64,000 nucleotides of DNA from Albugo candida (taxonomy: Eukaryota; Oomycota; Peronosporomycetes; Albuginales; Albuginaceae): NCBI GenBank assembly GCA_905220665.1, contig CAJNAR010000018.1, forward strand, positions 124,001-188,000. The letters are read 5' to 3'. The notes under the pieces are model-generated. The model made no database searches. It saw only the letters and a list, made by a program, of their open reading frames with translations, and was not told where the DNA came from. Both the position numbers and the translations under genes were made by a program. Below are positions 45,520-56,390 of this stretch, in pieces. Each line of letters begins with the position of its first letter. Position 1 is the stretch's first letter.

Positions 45520-46465
45520 TTTGATGTGGATAACGTAGATTCCAAGTTGGCTTTCAGCTTATCATTGATACTCCGTAGTTGGTCGGTTTCCTCACGATGC
45601 CGAATTTCCTCAGCCTCTTTTTTTTCCTCCTCACGGCGCACAACCACCTCACAGCGTGTTGCAAGCTCTTCGATCTGTGATTGAAGATCACGAGTATCCA
45701 ATTCCAGTTGACTTATTTCACGTTCATTCTCCATTTTTTTCTGTTGCGCCATAAGCGCTTTCCGTATTCCAAATGCGATACTACTTTCGTATAAAGTTTG
45801 GTAGGCAGCAATCGTCATCCGAGCCTCATCTCGCACTCGGAGTAAGAGCAACCCTCTTTCAGCACAATTGATTGTAACTTGGCGAATCAGTTCATCTTTC
45901 ATACAATATATCAGCTAGTTATGGGGAAAAAGGTCTTACATACCAAAGCATTGGGCGTAGAGCTCCTCACGAATGGGACAAATACCGGTTTCTCGTGCTT
46001 GACGTTGTTGGAGACGTAAATCAAGGTTATCCTAAGAATTAGGATGTGAGGGATGTGAGAATGCGAGAGTATTGTCTGAGTACTTGTAAATTGATCACAT
46101 CCAAGCGTGTGGCAGGCGTAGTAGAGACGTATTGGACCCACAGTTGTCCGTCTTCCGTCCATTCTCTGTGTATCGATCATTTAGATGCGTATCAAGCTGG
46201 TGGTAGAGAAGAAGAGATACTTTGGTGGAAGAATTGAGTTCAAGATGTCCTCTGTTGTGGTGTCCAATGGTGCTTTAGAGGGTTTTTTTACCGGAGACTC
46301 ACTCGAGCGAGTTGATGTGCCCGCTTTTGTGTGGGTTGCTCTTCGGACGGATACTGGGGATTGTGGAGGAATTGGTTTATTGGGAGGTTTGGTTTTTATA
46401 TCCTTTGTTGTGCTGACAAGAGTGGGCGTGCTGTACTTTACAAGGGAATTCTGCGGTGGCGGCAT
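45516..46465 (-). CDS. DNALI1: Axonemal dynein light intermediate chain p28
   Basis: Four exons, 46221-46465, 46084-46165, 45944-46031 and 45516-45895, with introns of 55, 52 and 48 nt, give 264 aa. The splice joins restore highly conserved text. TEDILNSILPPKEWTEDGQL crosses the first join, NLQDNLDLRLQQRQARETGI the second and YAQCFDELIRQVTINCAERG the third. The N-terminal ~70 residues are Pro/Thr/Ser-rich and the C-terminal half is coiled coil. p28 binds single-headed inner-arm dyneins in motile axonemes. Its presence shows that the organism keeps flagella, which in oomycetes are those of zoospores. Confidence 0.95.
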
Positions 46466-46717
46466 CGATCAATTTTGGATCTTGAAACGTCACGAATAAT
46501 CGGTATTGTAAGGGTATTACCGATAGGAAGGAATGTTAACGGTTCAAAGAAAGCTTCCGTAACTGAATCGGTTCGTAGCTTATTGAACCGAATGGTTGCG
46601 GAATGTTTTTACATCAGACCTCTAATAGCGAATGTATCAACTTTGGGAATTATATCTACGAGCATGTCTCGAAAGTATCATTTTCGGATTTCATACACTG
46701 ACTAAATACCTTCAATA
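46466..46717. promoter_or_regulatory. Shared upstream region of DNALI1 and peroxiredoxin genes
   Basis: This 252-bp spacer lies between divergent start codons. Frames on the opposite strand are shadows. No specific element is recognised. Confidence 0.3.
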
Positions 46718-47314
46718 ATGGCCCCTAAAGTACGTCACCCCGCGCCTGATTTCACGTGCCGTGCTGTAGTGAATAAAGAGTTCAAGACAATTAGTCTTGA
46801 AGAGTACAAAGGGAAATACGTTGTCCTCTTTTTCTGGCCATTCGATTTCACATTGGTATGTCCAACAGAAATCATCGCGTTTAGTGATCGTGTGGAAGAG
46901 TTCCGCTCTATCGGCTGTGAAGTCATTGGAGCGTCTGCGGACTCTGTGTTTTCCCATTTGGCCTGGATCAACACTCCTCGAAAGAAGGGAGGTATTGGCG
47001 AAATGAAAATTCCTTTGATCTCTGATTTCAACAAGGAATTGAGCAAAGCGTACGATGTATTGGTGGAAGGTGGCGATGAAACTGGAGCCACTCTGCGTGG
47101 ACTTTTCATAATCGATGATAAAGGTATTTTGCGACAAAGTACTATTAACGATTTACCTGTCGGAAGAAATGTCGATGAAACGTTGCGATTGGTTCAAGCA
47201 TTCCAGTATACCGATGAACACGGTGAAGTGTGCCCCGCAGGCTGGAAAAAAGGCGCTCGTACGATTAAACCAAACGCCAGCTCCGAGTATTTCGAAGCGG
47301 TTAACAGCCAATAA
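46718..47314 (+). CDS. Typical 2-Cys peroxiredoxin
   Basis: 198 aa, single exon, ATG at 46718. The peroxidatic Cys 48 lies in FTLVCPTE and the resolving Cys 172 in GEVCPAGW. Both GGIG (91-94) and the C-terminal YF (191-192) are present. These mark the sensitive type that is inactivated by high peroxide and can act as a peroxide sensor. It reduces hydrogen peroxide and organic peroxides with thioredoxin. There is no targeting peptide, so it is cytosolic. The length equals that of PRDX1/2. In a biotroph it would help withstand host oxidative bursts. Confidence 0.95.
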   Translation: MAPKVRHPAPDFTCRAVVNKEFKTISLEEYKGKYVVLFFWPFDFTLVCPTEIIAFSDRVEEFRSIGCEVIGASADSVFSHLAWINTPRKKGGIGEMKIPLISDFNKELSKAYDVLVEGGDETGATLRGLFIIDDKGILRQSTINDLPVGRNVDETLRLVQAFQYTDEHGEVCPAGWKKGARTIKPNASSEYFEAVNSQ

Positions 47315-47495
47315 GATCGTGACATTTAAGGAAGGCTACACAGGTTGATAGCCTAGCATTTAACGAATGCATTTGTTTTGACAAGTTACCGCTCACATTA
47401 TTCTAGGATTAATAACCTATAATTGTGGTTTGGAACATTATTACTTTATTCAGGAGTGTCCGCTTTGATTGCGCGATTTTCAAGCAATTGACGCA

Positions 47496-48925
47496 ATGGT
47501 CCTCTCCGCTGTTTTCCTCACGGATTTGAAGGGAAAAATAATAATTTCGAGAAATTTTCGTGGCGACATTCCAATGTCTGCTGCTTCGAAATTTACGCAA
47601 TACGTGCAGGAGAAAGATGATAGCGAACAACGACCAGTTTTCACGGAAGATGGATTTACTTTCGTATATATTAAGGTACTCCAACACTATTTATGGTCTT
47701 ACGTCAAATAATCTCACCATTTCTCTAGCATAACAATCTGTATTTGATGACGCTCACAAAGGTCAATTCGAATGTCGCGCTAATGTTGATGTATCTCACA
47801 CGGATTTGCCAAGTTCTGCTACTCAATAATTTTCGTGATTCATGTCCTCTGACACTCTATCTAGGTATTTCAAAGTTATTTTGGAGAGATTGAAGAAGAG
47901 AGTATTCGTGACAATTTTGTAATCATTTATGAATTACTGGACGAAACAATGGATTACGGCTATCCTCAATCCACCGAAGCTCGAATATTGAGAGAATATA
48001 TCACACAAGAAGGATATCGCATGGAAGCAGCACCACGTCCACCAACAGCACTTACCAATGCGGTTTCTTGGCGAAGTGAAGGCATCAAACATCGCAAAAA
48101 TGAGATTTTTTTGGATGTGGTAAGGTTTTCTAACCATCGTAATCGCATACATCTCATTTACTGTATCAGGTGGAAAAACTCAACCTTTTGGTATCAAGCA
48201 CTGGAACCGTTCTCCACTCTGAGATCCTAGGTGCAGTCAAAATGAAGTCGTACTTGAGTGGGATGCCAGAATTAAAGCTCGGTCTGAATGATAAAGCGCT
48301 TTTTGAAGCAACTGGACGAGCCTCATCGAAAGGCAAAGCCGTCGAGATGGAAGATATCAAGTTCCATCAATGTGTACGATTAGCTCGGTTTGAGACAGAT
48401 CGAACCATTTCCTTTATTCCACCGGACGGAGAGTTTGATTTGATGACATATCGACTTTCTACTCATGTGAAGCCTCTTATCTGGGTGGAAGCGGTAGTGG
48501 AACCGCACTCACGGTCCCGTATTGAGTATATGGTCAAAGCAAAATCGCAATTCAAGAGCCGGTCCATTGCTAATAACGTCGAAATTGTGATTCCAGTACC
48601 ACCGGACGTAGATTCGCCAAGCTTCAAATCGAGTATCGGTAACGTTACGTATGTACCAGATCGCGATGCATTTGTGTGGACAATCAAACAGTTTAATGGC
48701 GCGAAAGAATATCTGATGCGGGCGCATTTCGGTCTCCCATCACTAAATAATGAAGAAACGGATGACTGGAAAGCCCCAATTCAGGTCAAATTCGAAATTC
48801 CTTATTTTACGGTATCCGGAATTCAAGTGCGGTACCTTAAGATTATCGAGAAAAGCGGCTATCAGGCCTTACCTTGGGTGCGTTACATCACACAAAATGG
48901 AGATTATCAACTCCGGATGTCATAA
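47496..48925 (+). CDS. AP1M1: AP-1 clathrin adaptor mu subunit
   Basis: Four exons, 47496-47675, 47729-47812, 47865-48119 and 48170-48925, give 424 aa, against 423 in human AP1M1. The second intron has a GTTCTG donor; the others are ordinary. The N-terminal longin-like domain (LSAVFLTDLKGKIIISRNF) is followed by EEESIRDNFVIIYELLDE. The mu-homology domain runs from about 165 to the end (NAVSWRSEGIKHRKNEIFLD; DGEFDLMTYRLSTHVKPLIW) and finishes QALPWVRYITQNGDYQLR. It selects YxxPhi cargo at the trans-Golgi and endosomes. Confidence 0.96.
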
Positions 48926-49173
48926 CTGTTAAGCCCATTGACGTTGAGGTCCAGGTTCTATCCAATCCGATTGTGTGTCTACTGCGTAGACCAATCACTG
49001 CCTCCCATCAATTCACTCGGAAAGCTGCTTAGTCACGACCTTCTGTTAACGTATGCGAACAGCAACCCAATGAAACGTTATTTTCTGAGTTTGATATAAA
49101 ATCCTTCTTTTGTTACAATCGGAAACCTCTTGTGTCTTAACTAGTTTCCTACTCTCTTTTTGAAAGCGTCACA

Positions 49174-51354
49174 TCACGTGGTTGAACCGGTTTCCTGCAA
49201 ATGAAACAAGGCGGTTCCGGATGCTTTTCGGTTACTTTGGAACGCAGTTGCATTTGAGCATTTGGCAATCCGACTACCAAATTGAATTGCTCGTTTTGAT
49301 AAATCTGCACAATGCTTCAACCCCAAAAAGTCTCTTGCAACAAGTCGAAGAAGGTACTTATCTCCTCGGCCACGATCCGTCGTGCGACTGAAATCTGTTA
49401 ATACTTCTGTTGGTATTTGTCCAAGTAAACACACTACGTTCTCATCCAAGTACGGAAATCGAGCCTCTTTTCCGTGCGCAGAAATACAACGATCATCTCG
49501 TCCCAAATTGCGTTTCCAAATTCGACCCATATCCATCGCTAATTCTTGGGCTAGAGCTCCATGACCACCATTCAGGAACGCTGTTTTATGCCGTCCGTAA
49601 CCGGCCAATTGCTCATCCGCTCCGATTCCGACGAGAACGACACGCGCTGAGGACGAATAGGACGCCTTTAAAGGCTCTTGATGGATCTTTTGAACAGCTT
49701 TTCTCTCCGTACTGGGACGCGATATGGTAGATGTCGACGTCGGATGCTTATGACAATGAAATGAATCTCGTTCGCACGATGTAAGATTGTCTAAGAGCAC
49801 CTGAAATTTGACACTACAAATCCCCATTTCCTCAAGTGTTTCCATGTGCCTAACGTCGTACTTAACGTCGATAGGCGAACATAATCGCACAATATTTTGT
49901 ATGCGAAAGCAGCAAACACGACAAACCATTAACAAACACTCTTTCTTCCATTTACGTCCACAATTCGTAACAGGGCACTTCAGAGTGTCATTTTTGTGGT
50001 TGGAAAACAAACACACGGAGCGCTTCGTTTCAATTTGTGGAGACTCGAGCAACTGCGCTTCATGAGCCGGTTCGATTGAGATTGAAGTATTCCATTGGCC
50101 AGTTCCTCTCGCTAAAAAGTAGAATGCGGCCCCAATATTGAAATCCATATGAGTGTCACACGGTTTCATTAGGCTGTGAATACTGTGTTGATGATGCAGG
50201 ACTTCTTCATAGAGTGTATTAATTTCTATAAGACGCCATTCTCGTGCAGGAAAAAGGTTTTTTAATTCATGTGCTGCGACACGAGCGGCCAGACGATCTG
50301 GACTTTGAAATCCGATTGAATCGAAACATACGTTCAGTAATTCAATTGGTTCATAATCTGGTACGTGGTAATGTGTCAACGCCGCCAGCACCACCGAGTC
50401 CAAGCCTCCTGAGAATAAAATGGCAATTCGTACTTTAGCAGATATCGGAGAGGGAATCGTTCGAACCCGAGTGCCGACCGCGTTACTAAGTGCAAATAAA
50501 AGTGATAAAGCTGATCGTTGGTGAATAGTTGTGTTGAAGGTTGAGTCTGACGCGATGCAATTGTACTGGTCTCGAATTTCTCTCAAGTAAGTCAGGTCAC
50601 TGACACCGAATTTAAGTCGTTCCAGTGAGAGGTTTGGAAATGGAAAGTGAGTAAGCTGGCTGGATTTCAGATTTAGACAAAACATTCCGGTGCATGGTAC
50701 TTCATCAGATTGATTGTCGATGGGATGCCCTTGCTGGCATGTAAGATCAAGAGTAACAGAGCTAAGGGAGAACAAAACTTCATACAGATCATATTGCGAA
50801 GGCAAGACTTCGTTCTGGTAAATTGTGTTCTCGATGTGATCAAAGCTGCAAGCGGCGGAGATTGTAGTTGCATTGGCCGGGTGCAAATGTGGGATTTGGG
50901 TATGATACACTAAACTCCTGCGCCCGAATCGGTCGTGGCCAAAGTAAACTTTATGTGTCCGTTGATGATAAAATAGGACGGCGAACGGACCTTGTATGGA
51001 GGTTATCACATCAAGTATGGCTAATTCAGGATCAGATTGTATGCTTGCACGCTCTAAAGCATCAGAGAGCCATTGGGTGTCATTGAGCGCCATATCGGAA
51101 GGCATATCAGTACCACCAAATATCTCACCATTCCAGCACAAGATATCGCTAAATGCATTCTCGATCGGCTGCGGCGTAATCTGATCACCTCGCACGTGCA
51201 AAACACTTGCATGAAGCTCGAAACTACCAAATTTTGTATCACGCTGTATAAATCCATATTTATCCGGACCACGTGGGGTCAATTTCTCCTCAATTTGTTT
51301 CCTTTCATGTTTTTGCGATACTTTCGTTCTCCATACAAAAGCTACTCCGCACAT
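49174..51354 (-). CDS. ASNSD1: Asparagine-synthetase-domain protein (ASNSD1-like) with Cys-rich insert
   Basis: 726 aa, single exon. The start is set by MCGV at 51354, because the Cys after Met is the glutaminase nucleophile. The N-terminal class II glutamine-amidotransferase domain has RGPD and WNGEIF. The synthetase domain has the ATP-binding SGGLDS (about 315-320). It ends with VGIGADEQLAGYGRH and GKEARFPYLDENVV, as in ASNSD1. Between FYFLARGTG and VVLVGIGAD sits an extra segment of about 150 residues holding many cysteines (CPVTNCGRKWKKEC, VCRVCC). This could bind zinc and is not in the human protein. It lies downstream of AP1M on the opposite strand and is divergent from RPT1. Confidence 0.92.
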   Translation of the reverse strand: MCGVAFVWRTKVSQKHERKQIEEKLTPRGPDKYGFIQRDTKFGSFELHASVLHVRGDQITPQPIENAFSDILCWNGEIFGGTDMPSDMALNDTQWLSDALERASIQSDPELAILDVITSIQGPFAVLFYHQRTHKVYFGHDRFGRRSLVYHTQIPHLHPANATTISAACSFDHIENTIYQNEVLPSQYDLYEVLFSLSSVTLDLTCQQGHPIDNQSDEVPCTGMFCLNLKSSQLTHFPFPNLSLERLKFGVSDLTYLREIRDQYNCIASDSTFNTTIHQRSALSLLFALSNAVGTRVRTIPSPISAKVRIAILFSGGLDSVVLAALTHYHVPDYEPIELLNVCFDSIGFQSPDRLAARVAAHELKNLFPAREWRLIEINTLYEEVLHHQHSIHSLMKPCDTHMDFNIGAAFYFLARGTGQWNTSISIEPAHEAQLLESPQIETKRSVCLFSNHKNDTLKCPVTNCGRKWKKECLLMVCRVCCFRIQNIVRLCSPIDVKYDVRHMETLEEMGICSVKFQVLLDNLTSCERDSFHCHKHPTSTSTISRPSTERKAVQKIHQEPLKASYSSSARVVLVGIGADEQLAGYGRHKTAFLNGGHGALAQELAMDMGRIWKRNLGRDDRCISAHGKEARFPYLDENVVCLLGQIPTEVLTDFSRTTDRGRGDKYLLRLVARDFLGLKHCADLSKRAIQFGSRIAKCSNATAFQSNRKASGTALFHLQETGSTT

Positions 51355-51449
51355 TCTATCCAATCATTTGACACCTGATATGACGTGACCCACACCTAAA
51401 TAACTGTTATAACATCGCTACGACCTTCATTTCGGAACCTAAAATCCGG
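51355..51449. promoter_or_regulatory. Bidirectional promoter of ASNSD1 and RPT1 genes
   Basis: These 95 bp lie between divergent starts. They contain TGACGTGAC (51380-51388), a CRE/ATF-like half palindrome. Its function is not established. Confidence 0.35.
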
Positions 51450-52889
51450 ATGTCGTCTCGCGGAGAATGTCAGACAAAAAACACACACGATTACGCAAAT
51501 GAAGACGAAGATGATCTTCTCGCTGGTCCTGAGACCGTGTTGGACGAAGGAGATATCGCCCTACTGAAAACATACGGTCTCGGTCCCTATAGTCGAAGTA
51601 TCAAACGAGTAGAAGAGGATATCAAAAAAACACAAAAGCAAGTAAACGATTTAATTGGTATTAAAGAAAGCGACACGGGACTAAGTCTCCCCTCCCAATG
51701 GGATCTCGTTAATGATAAACAAATGATGAAGGAAGAACAACCACTTCAAGTCGCACGGTGTACCAAAGTGCTCGAAGATTCACAATCGGGGGAAGCGAGG
51801 TACATGATCAATGTGAAGCAAATCGCGAAATTTGTGGTCGGATTGGGTGAAAAAGTTGCTCCGACCGATATCGAAGAAGGAATGCGTGTCGGTGTGGATC
51901 GAACCAAATATGCAATTCAAATACCGCTCCCTCCAAAAATCGATCCAGCAGTGTCCTTGATGGTGTGGTTTACACTATTCTACAGTTTCATTAGGATCTA
52001 AATGGTATTGTTTGTAGACTGTGGAAGACAAACCGGATGTTACGTACGACGACGTTGGAGGAGCAAAAGATGCACTGGAAAAACTACGAGAAGTGGTTGA
52101 GCTTCCTCTTCTTCACCCTGAGAAATTCATCAATCTCGGCATTGATCCACCTAAAGGAGTTTTACTTTATGGACCACCAGGAACAGGAAAAACACTCTCA
52201 GCTCGTGCAGTTGCCAATCGGACAGATGCATGTTTCATTCGCGTAATTGGTAGTGAACTGGTTCAAAAATATGTTGGTGAAGGTGGTCGACTGGTCCGAG
52301 AGTTGTTCACAATGGCACGCTCTAAGAAAGCTTGCATTGTCTTTTTCGATGAAGTCGACGCAATTGGAGGCGCTCGAAGTAGCACGGTACGCATTGTCTG
52401 CTATTTATTACACTATCGTACCGTATTACATAGTACGATTTATAGGATGATGGAGGGACTGATAATGAAGTGCAACGAACCATGCTTCAAATTGTCACAG
52501 AATTGGATGGATTTGATCCTCGTGGAAACATCAAAGTGCTCATGGCAACCAATCGACCGGATACTTTGGATCCAGCATTGATGCGTCCAGGACGATTGGA
52601 TCGCAAAGTGGAATTCTCATTGCCTGAATTAGAGGGGCGCACACAGATTCTCCGGATTCATGCGAAAAGTATGAATTGTGATCGCAACATTCGATTTGAA
52701 TTGATCAGTCGTTTGTGCCCAAATACAACCGGAGCTGAATTGAGGAGTGTTTGTACTGAGGCCGGAATGTTTGCTATTCGTGCACGGCGCAAATCCGTAA
52801 GCGAAAAAGACTTTTTGGATTCGGTCAACAAAGTTATCAAAGGGTATCAGAAATTCTCGTCCACACCGAAATATATGGTTTATAACTAG
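51450..52889 (+). CDS. RPT1: 26S proteasome ATPase subunit RPT1
   Basis: Three exons, 51450-51962, 52018-52386 and 52446-52889, with introns of 55 and 59 nt, give 441 aa. The joins restore [14 protein letters not shown] and [20 protein letters not shown]. An N-terminal coiled coil and OB fold ([10 protein letters not shown]) precede the AAA+ domain. Walker A is GPPGTGKT (223-230) and Walker B DEVD (282-285), with MRPGRLDRK as the arginine-finger region. The end (KYMVYN) is close to the KYMSYN/RYMTYN tails of RPT1. The subunit unfolds ubiquitylated substrates in the proteasome base. Confidence 0.96.
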
Positions 52890-53090
52890 CCAATGAAAAG
52901 ATGTGGTAGGGTAGTATCCGAATCTGATTGGGTTGCTGAGACTAATAATCTGTTCCCTTTTGTTACTTGTGCAACCAATGGACCTTTTTTAATGTGCTAG
53001 ACGCCTAATAAAGTGCTCGTATCGTTGTGTACAGCGGGTGCAGTATATCGAGTACCTTTAACCGCGTATGCTGACTGATTCATATTGTTC

Positions 53091-54204
53091 ATGGACTCGT
53101 CGATATTCGATAACGATAACATCAGGCTTTTACAGGACGCAGAAGATGTTTTACTGGGTACAGATAGGAACGCTTTAGCGCATACAATCTTAGAATTATG
53201 GCAGCTTGTACTTGATGTGATTTGTACCCCGCTGATTGTCCGTATTCGAGCAGCTGCTCTTCTAAGACGCGCTCAAGATGAGCTTCATCGTCATATGATC
53301 TTACTAACAAATACCCGACATATACGCTCAATTGCAAGCACAAGCATACAAGTGCTAACAGAATTGAATCCACACATCGACTCAGAATCAGATCTGATTC
53401 ATAGCTGGTTCCTATTTGTGAGTTCGATTTCTCTGCATCTGGACCGTGACATGGTATACACCTCATCTGATTTTGATTTCAAGACACTTTCAACCTCATA
53501 CGCTTTCCTCTAGTGCCAATTCTTTTTCTCTCTGACAATATATCCTCGCCTCTTGAAGCTAGTAATCGAGCAACTACGTGGAAGCTGCAACAAAGTGGTC
53601 GCCAGTCTGATGTTTTGCCTTGCCTTATTTCACGCTCATGAGAAGGCATGCCAAATCGAGATTTTACTTCCATTGATGAACGAGGTGGAGGGAAGAGAAT
53701 ACGTCGGATCTGCATTATTGCATGCACTCAACTTTTGTGGCCGACCGTGTCACAAAGTGTATACACCATACTTGAAGTATACGATTCAGGTTCGAACGCA
53801 AAATATATATCTGTACACTATACACTCATGTAACACTTAGCTCATAGCTTTTGACTCACATTTTGCGCGATAAAAAAATGGCATCGTCCCTTTTATTTGT
53901 AAACGATGTGAAGATTCTCATCGAGGTCCTCCTTCGTGAATGTGTCGATATGTCGTGGGATGAAATAGGACTCGTCTATTATTTGAGTCTGCTGGATCCT
54001 ATCCTTCAGTCTGAACAGTTTACAGCTACTGATAAATATCGGAGAGATGAGATTTTGATCATGTTGCAAGGTTTTGTGCATCGTGCAAGCGTGAATATAG
54101 AGGAAGCACTGGAAGGATCGAACACTGTCAGTGATTCAGTCAGAAAGTCAATCCTTGAAATAATTCATACCGCTCTATTAAAGCATATCGATATACTGGA
54201 TTGA
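53091..54204 (+). CDS. SPIN90/Ldb17-like protein (putative Arp2/3 activator)
   Basis: Three exons, 53091-53453, 53514-53789 and 53848-54204, give 331 aa. Introns are 60 and 58 nt, the second with a GTTCGA donor. The protein is an all-helical, leucine-rich repeat-like array. The last third holds LLFVNDVKILIEVLLREC and YLSLLDPIL, which resemble the conserved leucine-rich domain of SPIN90/NCKIPSD, Dip1 and Ldb17. That domain nucleates linear actin filaments with Arp2/3. No SH3 domain is seen, as in the fungal members. The family assignment rests on that one block and general fold. Confidence 0.6.
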
Positions 54205-55337
54205 GATCCTCTGGCTTATTGGCACAGTGACTGTTTAGTATCTGAATGCAAGGACAAGAAAAGATGGTACCGTTTTTTAACGCGGAGCTTACAAAAATGT
54301 ACGTGCCTGAACTTGAAGTACAAGTCGGCTGAGTTGGAGCGTGCGCACTAGAGGAAGTTTTTGCCCTATTTGAGCTCTAATAATCGACGTCTTGCAAGTA
54401 GGATCGCTAGAATGCTCTCATTGGGCTCTTTTCTGCATGATGTGAGGCGAAGATCAAACCTTCCAAACATTTCTAGTTGTGTTGAATTAAGACGAGGATA
54501 AGTTAAGGTATAGCTAGGCAAGAAACAACAAAATCGTTGGTCTCAACAGAGTGATACACACATACTGGTTCTGTCACCATGATGGACGGCAATTATTGTA
54601 GCGTTGAAAAAAAAATCTGCATCAAATCGAAGACACTCGGGTTGTCGATGACAAGTTGGTATAAACATGCAACATAACATTCGATATATAAATCGATGAG
54701 ATGAACCGGAACTACACCTTCATTGTCGCACCACCACATCATTGAAATCAAGCAAGCAAACTCAACTGAGCAAAAACAGGCCATTCATTTTTTCTTTGAT
54801 ACTTATAGCACACGTCGATCGATACAGTCTCTCTTTTCAGAATTATTGAGCGTCTACAAAGCAGAAAGATCTGAACTCCTGGCGTCTGATAATTACATTC
54901 ACCCGAAAACATATTGACACAATGAATGAGAATTTATCCGGTCTGGTTGATGTTGGTTTGTGCGAAAACTGTCATCTATTCCAATATATTGGCTCAATTG
55001 TCCACAATATGTAACGGTATGCAAATAGCATACGAATGAGCCATAGTAATGCCGTGCGAAGTGGTTAACTTATATGAGTATCGATCGCAATGTAATCAGA
55101 ACAAGGTCAAATGTAGCGCATGAATCCTTCGTATAACTCATCAATTGGTATGGTCTTTTGCTATAACGCTTTACGGAATAAATGGAAAACCTTATACAAC
55201 TAAGAAAATTAGACCTCCGTTGACTCTCCGCAGTCTGAACGCTTGTCGAATGCTTTGAATTGCTTTTTATATTTTTGACAATCATCCAATAATATCCGCT
55301 CTTCATATCATCCACACAAAAATACTGAAAAGGAAAC
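54205..55337. other. Gene-poor spacer, border of accessory block
   Basis: A 64-codon + frame at 54723-54917 (AIHFFFDTYSTRRSIQSLFS) reads like a helical protein fragment but has no recognised family. Otherwise nothing is seen. Confidence 0.3.
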
Positions 55338-55586
55338 ATGCGGAGTTTCCGATTACGCGCACTCTTCTTTCTCCCCCTTATGTCGACATGGTCACCCAGC
55401 CATGTCACTACGCTTTCCGGAATCTTCAATGTGACTTTACCGAGATCAAAATTTTTCTCTTCGTGTCATGATTGTCTTGTACGTTCTCTCAGTATCACAC
55501 AGATACGTTTGCTCGAAGCAAATAATGCGTTCAGACTCTATTGGGTTGAAGGCCATTCGGATTTGTTGATTTTTCTTATTGCCTGA
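55338..55586 (+). CDS. CHxC-type secreted effector head (copy B)
   Basis: 82 codons from the ATG at 55338. A signal peptide (LRALFFLPLMSTWSPSHVTT) is followed by LSGIFNVTL, and then by CHDCLVRSLSITQIRLLEAN, which contains an exact CHxC about 24 residues after the likely cleavage site. CHxC within about 50 residues of the signal cleavage site defines an effector class reported from Albugo. The frame continues to a stop at 55586. The family's later blocks follow downstream in broken form. Whether this short frame is still made as a secreted peptide is unknown. Confidence 0.65.
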   Translation: MRSFRLRALFFLPLMSTWSPSHVTTLSGIFNVTLPRSKFFSSCHDCLVRSLSITQIRLLEANNAFRLYWVEGHSDLLIFLIA

Positions 55587-55952
55587 TAATGAAAATATTC
55601 AAGTTGTCAAACCGATTGCAGCATATATACAGCCTTGCTGACACAATGAATGTTCGCAAGGATAGGATAGAAACGAATGACAATGTCGGTCTTCTTCAAA
55701 CACTGACGAACTCGATGCATGAAGAGATGTCGAAGGAACTGGAGGGCCTAGTCATAGCTACAACTCAATAGAAATATGACATGTCATCCTTGATCAGGAA
55801 AACATCATCCAAAATTCCAATCTTCTACTGGAATGACTACTTGACCAGAGATGCAACACTACGTAAACTATCAAGTAAAAAAGAAACATACATTTTGCTA
55901 CCGTCCATCCCGGCTGCATCGGAGTGAAAGATGCGGCACCAAGACCAAGAAG

Positions 55953-56390
55953 TCACACGGGTGCGATGTGTGATGATTAGCTCACACCCATACGAGGGTG
56001 TTTGTCGAGTGTTTGTGTAACGAAGTTACATGTCGGTTAGCAACCGTTATGACAGTGTGGTTCACATTATGGACGCTATGGGTTATCAAACAGATATCGG
56101 TTTGTGGAAGCTGACGCGTGACACCGGACATTAATACCTAGATTAGGTACGTTTAGTGTAAGGTACTCTTCTAGATAAAATAAATAAAGATCAGTTCCCC
56201 TTTTGATCAGTTAGAGACACGTGCCTGCCTAAGACGTCTCAGATGTTGTGCACTTTGTGTTGTGTTGTCGATTCCCTGAATCGTTAGGTTTCTTGAACAA
56301 GGACCTTAAGCTTTTAAGCTTGTTGACTCGTTAAGTCGAGTTCGTTTAAAAGAACTCAACTGCTCGTCGAGTAGATAGCCTTCCTCTGCA
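55953..56390. mobile_element. Probable solo LTR (438 bp)
   Basis: Compared with copy C, copy B has an extra segment here bounded by AGAAG at 55948-55952 and 56391-56395. Rejoining the flanks gives text colinear with copy C near 29.38 kb. It has a polyA-signal-like AATAAATAAAG near its centre and ends in CA, but it does not start with TG, so the class is uncertain. Confidence 0.5.

Noticed and set aside
46185..46705. Plus-strand frames of 104 and 124 codons
   Set aside because: They are shadows of DNALI1 exons and its upstream region.
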